This document shows positions 32,488 to 36,336 of a DNA stretch of 36,336 nucleotides, one piece after another. The notes beneath the pieces were generated by a model. That model saw only the letters and a program-made list of their open reading frames with translations, made no database searches and was not told the origin of the DNA. The stretch is from Thermoproteales archaeon. Its GTDB lineage: Archaea; Thermoproteota; Thermoprotei; Thermofilales; Thermofilaceae. Location: contig JAGGXB010000144.1 in NCBI GenBank assembly GCA_021163245.1, positions 1 to 36,336 on the forward strand, in the 5' to 3' direction. The position numbers and the translations under genes are program-made. Position 1 is the first letter of the stretch. Every line of letters begins with the position of its first letter.

Positions 32488-33903
32488 ATGTCTAATAGAC
32501 CCAATATTTTGTTAATTACTACTGATCAGCATAGAGGCGATCATCTAAGTATTGCTGGACATCCTATAGTTGAGACACCTAATCTTGATTCGTTTATTAA
32601 CCATGGAGCATATTTTCCGAATGCTTATTCAGAAATTCCTTCAACAACTGGTGCTAGACTATGTATGTTGAGAGGACGTAAGAGTTATTATAGTGGATTA
32701 ATAGGATATGCTGCGGTTGAATGGAATGAACATAATTCTTTAGCTGATGTACTAGCAAGAAACGGATATCATTGTATTAATGTTGGTTGGCGTAATCTAC
32801 ATCCTAGACGTAAGCTATATGGTTTTCATGTCGTTATTCCTCATGATTTACGTGAAGGTGTAGATGATTATTTAGAGTGGTTGAAAAACGTCGTGGGACC
32901 AGATGCTAATGAGTTTGGTCATGGTTTGGATCCAAATGGATGGACTGCACGTCCATGGCATCTAGAAGAAAGATTCCATCCAGTGGTCTGGACAGTTAAT
33001 AAGACGTTGGAGATGTTGAGAAAGAGGGATCCTACTCGTCCATTTTTTGTCTGGATGTCTTTTCATAGACCTCATTCTCCATATGACCCACCAAGATCTT
33101 TCTGGGACATGTATATAAATCGTGAATTACCTGAGATTCCTGTGGGTGAATGGGCTAAGAAATATGAAGTTCCTAATCCGGGACTGCCTATAACTGCTTG
33201 GTATGGAAAATTTAATCCAGAGCAGACACATAGAATGAGGGCAGCATATATGGCTATGATCTCGTTTATAGACTCTCAGATCGGTAGACTTTTGACTTCT
33301 ATGAGAAGGGAGCTAGGTGTTTTCGATAATACTCTAATTATATTTGTTTCTGATCATGGAGATATGATGGGTGATCATAATCTTCATAGAAAAACATATG
33401 CTTATGAAGGGTCTGCACGAATACCTTTCTTGATAAGATATCCTAAGGATTGGGATCTTCCTTCTGGTGTTTTTAACCATGTAGTTGGTTTACAAGATAT
33501 TATGCCAACTATACTTGATGCTGCAGGTATAAAGCCTGTAGAAGGTATTACTGGAAGAAGTGTGTTTGATGCTATTCGTGGTAAACCTTGGAGAAATTTT
33601 ATTCATGGTGAACATTCACCATGTTATGGTCTTCAAGAAGCTATGCATTATTTGACTGATGGACATGAAAAATATATATGGTTTCCAGCGAGGAATGAGG
33701 AAATGTTATTCAATTTAGATAAGGATCGGAGTGAGCTCTATAATCTTGCTACAAATCCCGAGTACTCTGATCGTGTAAAATATTGGAGAAACAAACTTAT
33801 AGAGCTTTTATCTAAACGTGGTGATGGTTTCTCAGATGGTAAAAAGCTTATTCCTAGAACTGAATGGTGGAGTCCAATAGTTGAAGAATATCTTAAAAAA
33901 TGA
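32488..33903 (+). CDS. Sulfatase-superfamily hydrolase, second copy, also with Thr at the nucleophile position
   Basis: A 471-residue enzyme of the sulfatase/phosphonate monoester hydrolase group. The first metal site is TDQHRGD (D13-Q14). The motif region is STTGARLCMLRGR, where T53 occupies the Cys/Ser position four residues before R57, and the usual Pro is G55. The late ligands D289-H290 are in FVSDHGDMMGDHN. D-Q followed by D-H is the metal set of phosphonate monoester hydrolase-like members. As in the other copy, no formylglycine precursor exists. GAGGT eight bases before the ATG is the ribosome site. It is 72 bases after the alpha-mannosidase and 41 before the SDR, probably one transcription unit. 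Confidence 0.82.
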   Translation: MSNRPNILLITTDQHRGDHLSIAGHPIVETPNLDSFINHGAYFPNAYSEIPSTTGARLCMLRGRKSYYSGLIGYAAVEWNEHNSLADVLARNGYHCINVGWRNLHPRRKLYGFHVVIPHDLREGVDDYLEWLKNVVGPDANEFGHGLDPNGWTARPWHLEERFHPVVWTVNKTLEMLRKRDPTRPFFVWMSFHRPHSPYDPPRSFWDMYINRELPEIPVGEWAKKYEVPNPGLPITAWYGKFNPEQTHRMRAAYMAMISFIDSQIGRLLTSMRRELGVFDNTLIIFVSDHGDMMGDHNLHRKTYAYEGSARIPFLIRYPKDWDLPSGVFNHVVGLQDIMPTILDAAGIKPVEGITGRSVFDAIRGKPWRNFIHGEHSPCYGLQEAMHYLTDGHEKYIWFPARNEEMLFNLDKDRSELYNLATNPEYSDRVKYWRNKLIELLSKRGDGFSDGKKLIPRTEWWSPIVEEYLKK

Positions 33904-33944
33904 TTTTTCTATTCTATTTTTGTTCGTATATCTAGTATGGCTAT

Positions 33945-34762
33945 ATGATTATAATGTCATCGGTGAAGGATAAAAGCATATATGATTTGATTTCGTTAAA
34001 GGGTAAAAGAGTATTAATTACAGGAGCTGCATCAGGTATAGGAAAAGCAATATCTTATAGATTGGCTGAGGCTGGTGCAGATCTTTATTTAGTGGATATA
34101 AATGAGAAAGATCTCATAATTCTAAAAAATGAGTTATATGAAAAATATAAGGTGGATGTGGAAGAATTTATAGTTGATTTGTCAAAGAAAAAGAATATTG
34201 ACGAACTTTGGAAAATGATTGAAGGTAGAGAGCCAGATATACTAGTCAATAACGCGGGAATATATTTGTTTAAAGACTTTATTGAGGTGGATGAAAGATT
34301 TCTTGAAAAGATACTGAATGTAAATCTTAATGCTGTCTTCTGGATGTGTCAGTATATGATAAAAACAAGAAAAGATAAAGGTGGAATTATAATAAATGTA
34401 GGCTCGATTGAAGCTATATTACCTTTTGCTGAGTGGCTCGTACATTATGATGTGGCTAAAGCTGGATTACTAGTATTAACAAGGGCATTAGTCAAAGAAT
34501 ATGGAAGAAATGGTTTTAGAATAAACGCAATTATTCCAGGTGGTATAAAGACAGCTAGTGTAGAAAAGCTAAGACGTGAGGCATTGTTGAAAATAAGGGT
34601 TGATGTAATTAAAACAGGAATAAATTTTATGAATAGACTTCCATTAGGTAGAATGGGGATCCAGACGAGGTTGCCAGAGTCGTAGTATTCTTGGCTAGTG
34701 AATTATCTAGTTATGTTCACGGCACTTTTATTCCTGTTGATGGTGGATTCTTATCTGCATAA
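33945..34762 (+). pseudogene. Short-chain dehydrogenase/reductase broken by a one-base frameshift
   Basis: The main frame (33945-34685) encodes the SDR fold: cofactor loop GAASGIGKA (27-35), NNAG, catalytic S154 (NVGS) and Y168-x3-K172 (HYDVAK). It then ends abnormally as GRMGIQTRLPES. In the next frame the sequence continues as DPDEVARVVVFLASELSS and HGTFIPVDGGFLSA to a stop at 34760-34762, the normal SDR C-terminus. One base is missing in the G run 34655-34658; restoring it gives a 272-residue protein. Either a recent mutation or a sequencing error. An intact enzyme would oxidise or reduce a sugar or sugar acid. Start may be 33945 or the ATG at 33954, which is about 26 bases after GTATAT. 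Confidence 0.82.
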
Positions 34763-34768
34763 CATATT

Positions 34769-35608
34769 TTATATAGTAAGAAGATAATCTGTTATTTTTT
34801 CTAGAAGTTTTATTTGGTTTATTTTCTTTCCCTTTTCCATATTTCCTCGAACTTCGAAAATCAGTGGATATTTATAGTCTATTTCTCTAAATGCTTTCAT
34901 TACTTTTTTCCAATCAATGGTACCCATTAGTGGAGGATAATGTTGATCATGTCTACCATTATTATCATGTATATGGGTGGCAATGAGATGATTGCCTACT
35001 TGTCTTATGGCCTGTCCTACATCTAGATGATTTGCATGTATATGTCCTGTGTCAAGGCATATCCCTATATGGTTGGAATCTACATTTGATATAAACCATA
35101 GGAGATCTGCTGGGCTACCACCAAACCAGGGTTCTAAACAGTTTTCAAAAGCTATCTTTATATCATATTCTTCGGCAGTCTTCGCTATTTTCTTTGCTAG
35201 CTTAATATTTATCTGTGCTACGCGTTCAACTGCCTTCATATATGTTTGGTTCTGTAGCGAACGGGTAAATGCAAAATGTACAACGAGAACAGGAACATTA
35301 AGAATATATGAATATTTTATCCATTTCTCTATTTTATTAATGGCTTCTTTCCTCACTTTTTCGTCAACTGACGCGAGTTGAAAATTAATCTCTCCATATA
35401 TCGCATGTAGCTGGTAAGGTTCTACACTATAAGACTCTGCGATTTTTGAAATTTTGACCATATATTCTTCTAGATTAGATTTTTCATGATTTTTAAAATA
35501 TTCATAAGGATATTCGATATATCTAAATTTTGATTTCTCTGTTAGATTAAGTGCTTCTTCTATAGTAAAACTAGGATAGAATATTCCTATATCTAATCCA
35601 AACTCCAT
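34769..35608 (-). CDS. Sugar phosphate isomerase/epimerase-like TIM-barrel protein
   Basis: A 279-residue xylose isomerase-like barrel protein (COG1082, AP endonuclease 2 superfamily). The metal ligands are in the expected order: E155 (AFENCLEPW), D186 and H189 (CLDTGHIH), H212/H214 (THIHDNNG) and E252 (FEVRG). Members epimerise or isomerise ketoses or sugar acids, or act as inosose dehydratases; the exact reaction is open. It converges on the SDR gene, with the restored SDR stop six bases away. A TATA element (35629-35637) lies about 25 bases before the ATG, so the transcript is probably leaderless. Confidence 0.83.
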   Translation of the reverse strand: MEFGLDIGIFYPSFTIEEALNLTEKSKFRYIEYPYEYFKNHEKSNLEEYMVKISKIAESYSVEPYQLHAIYGEINFQLASVDEKVRKEAINKIEKWIKYSYILNVPVLVVHFAFTRSLQNQTYMKAVERVAQINIKLAKKIAKTAEEYDIKIAFENCLEPWFGGSPADLLWFISNVDSNHIGICLDTGHIHANHLDVGQAIRQVGNHLIATHIHDNNGRHDQHYPPLMGTIDWKKVMKAFREIDYKYPLIFEVRGNMEKGKKINQIKLLEKITDYLLTI

Positions 35609-35628
35609 AATACTGGTTATAACGATTA

Positions 35629-35637
35629 TATTTATAA
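35629..35637 (-). promoter_or_regulatory. TATA box of the isomerase-like gene
   Basis: TTATAAATA on the minus strand is centred 25 bases before the ATG at 35608, as expected for a leaderless archaeal gene. Confidence 0.5.
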
Positions 35638-35685
35638 CTACTTCTATTCTAAAGAATTCTCTCCACTGATGATAAAGTATATTAG

Positions 35686-36198
35686 TTAATAGAATGCTAA
35701 ACTTTCTCTGACTTTTTCTCTTATAAAATTATATTTTTCTAATCTGTTTTTCTCTGATAATTGGTCAGAATACCTTTTCTGTATTTCATTGGCTTTGAAA
35801 TAGGAGTATAATGCATCCCATATCTTGAATCCTATATCTAGAGCATCCATATCCTTTTCAACAGCGAATCTTAATCCCGATATAATCATTCTTATACCTA
35901 TAGCCTCAGGAACTTTTTCTAATTCTCCTTCAAAATCCATAGCATGTACAAGTCTTGCAATTTTGTGAACTATCGGATCTGTGATATTATATTTTTCTAC
36001 TATAGTTTCAAATGTGCATTTATTACCATGATGACCATGTTCCACTCCTTTAATATCAAAGGGAATGGCATCCTCGGGAATTCTTTCATTCGGCCAATCA
36101 ATAAATAAGAATTCGGCTTCAGGATCTACGTATCTTTTTATTAACCATGCGCTTGCTGTACGGTCTACATGGGGGAATTTTCTAGTAACCCATTTCAT
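35686..36198 (-). CDS. Stand-alone ChrB C-terminal domain protein (chromate resistance-associated)
   Basis: A 170-residue protein matching the C-terminal domain of ChrB: WVTRKFPHVDRTASAWLIKR, DPEAEFLFIDW, AIPFDIKGVEHGHHGNKCTFE and the later PEAIGIRM/DALYSYF. In proteobacteria ChrB regulates the chromate exporter ChrA. Here the regulatory N-terminal half is absent and no chrA is in the window, so the real role may be general metal or oxidant handling. The conserved HGHHGNKC cluster is a plausible metal site. The start is the ATG at 36198, with overlapping palindromes 8-37 bases upstream that suggest inducible expression. Confidence 0.85.
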   Translation of the reverse strand: MKWVTRKFPHVDRTASAWLIKRYVDPEAEFLFIDWPNERIPEDAIPFDIKGVEHGHHGNKCTFETIVEKYNITDPIVHKIARLVHAMDFEGELEKVPEAIGIRMIISGLRFAVEKDMDALDIGFKIWDALYSYFKANEIQKRYSDQLSEKNRLEKYNFIREKVRESLAFY

Positions 36199-36206
36199 AT
36201 TTAACC

Positions 36207-36235
36207 ATCATACATAGTATGATTGTTATCATACT
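36207..36235. promoter_or_regulatory. Two interlocked palindromes before the ChrB-like gene
   Basis: ATCATAC (36207-36213) pairs with GTATGAT (36217-36223) across ATA. AGTATGAT (36216-36223) also pairs with ATCATACT (36228-36235) across TGTT. The middle half-site is shared, and the two dyad centres are 10.5 bp apart, one helical turn. A TATA-like AATATATTTT (about 36247-36256, minus strand) lies upstream, which puts the repeats at the probable transcription start. This reads as a repressor operator. Confidence 0.62.
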
Positions 36236-36256
36236 TATGCCTAATTGAAAATATAT

Positions 36257-36336
36257 TAGGTTGGATAACGTAAAAAAGAAATGGGTCCTTCGTCACTTAG
36301 GAGATAACTCAAATTTTTGTTTCTTAGCATTTTTTC
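36257..36336. other. Window edge without recognised feature
   Basis: The last 80 bases contain no convincing open frame, RNA or repeat. They are probably the upstream region of a neighbouring gene outside the window. Confidence 0.3.

Noticed and set aside
35049-35381. Plus-strand open frame of 110 codons
   Set aside because: Antisense to the isomerase-like gene, whose metal ligands are all in place.
1-36336. CRISPR arrays, insertion sequences, rRNA and tRNA genes
   Set aside because: No regularly spaced repeats, transposase frames, terminal inverted repeats with target duplications, or structural RNA signatures were found by eye.

Overview
The window looks like chromosomal DNA from a hyperthermophilic or thermophilic crenarchaeote (Thermoproteota). 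It is AT-rich and uses AGA/AGG and ATA codons heavily. Many genes have a TATA box about 24-28 bases before the first codon and no leader; others have GGTGA/GGAG-type ribosome sites. The gene set is archaeal: Lrp-TRASH copper regulator, short 134-residue SAM decarboxylase, GTP-type PEP carboxykinase, DUF234 and DUF4143 ATPases, VapBC. I cannot name the genus. No rRNA, tRNA, CRISPR array or insertion sequence is visible.

Layout. (1) 1-4070 is an accessory stretch: two ATPase/PD-(D/E)XK-like proteins on opposite strands flank a decayed minimal nucleotidyltransferase, followed by a vapBC pair with repeat-type operators. (2) 4144-9082 is mixed: LysO-type exporter, PIG-L deacetylase, SWIM zinc protein, an orphan small protein, a membrane-anchored glycoside hydrolase, an aldo/keto reductase. 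(3) 9146-12264 is a copper module: CopB-type P1B ATPase with an N-terminal YHS domain, a small membrane protein and the CopT-like regulator. (4) 12449-15681 is a redox-looking module: a DUF438/PAS protein facing a four-gene cluster (secreted or anchored ferritin-like DUF2202 protein, DUF4405 membrane protein with histidines, six-helix membrane protein, winged-helix regulator). (5) 15830-21306 holds a second aldo/keto reductase, an amidohydrolase, a creatinase/M24-like protein lacking metal ligands, SAM decarboxylase and a GT-C-like membrane protein. (6) 21424-35608 looks catabolic: two sulfatase-superfamily hydrolases, GTP-PEPCK, an MFS transporter, a nitrilase-superfamily amidase, a GH29-like hydrolase, a GH38 alpha-mannosidase, a frameshifted SDR and a sugar isomerase-like protein. 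(7) 35686-36198 is a stand-alone ChrB C-terminal domain protein with an elaborate operator.

How the genes may work together. Segment 6 (plus the PIG-L deacetylase and the anchored hydrolase upstream) suggests scavenging of a mannose-containing, substituted glycan or glycolipid, with products imported by the MFS protein and oxidised or isomerised inside the cell. Both sulfatase-like enzymes have Thr where the formylglycine-forming Cys/Ser normally sits, so they may be phosphodiesterases or an unconventional sulfatase type. Several strong palindromes sit at promoters. One core, TATGAC-N3-GTCATA, occurs before both the DUF438 gene and the M24-like gene, hinting at a shared regulator.
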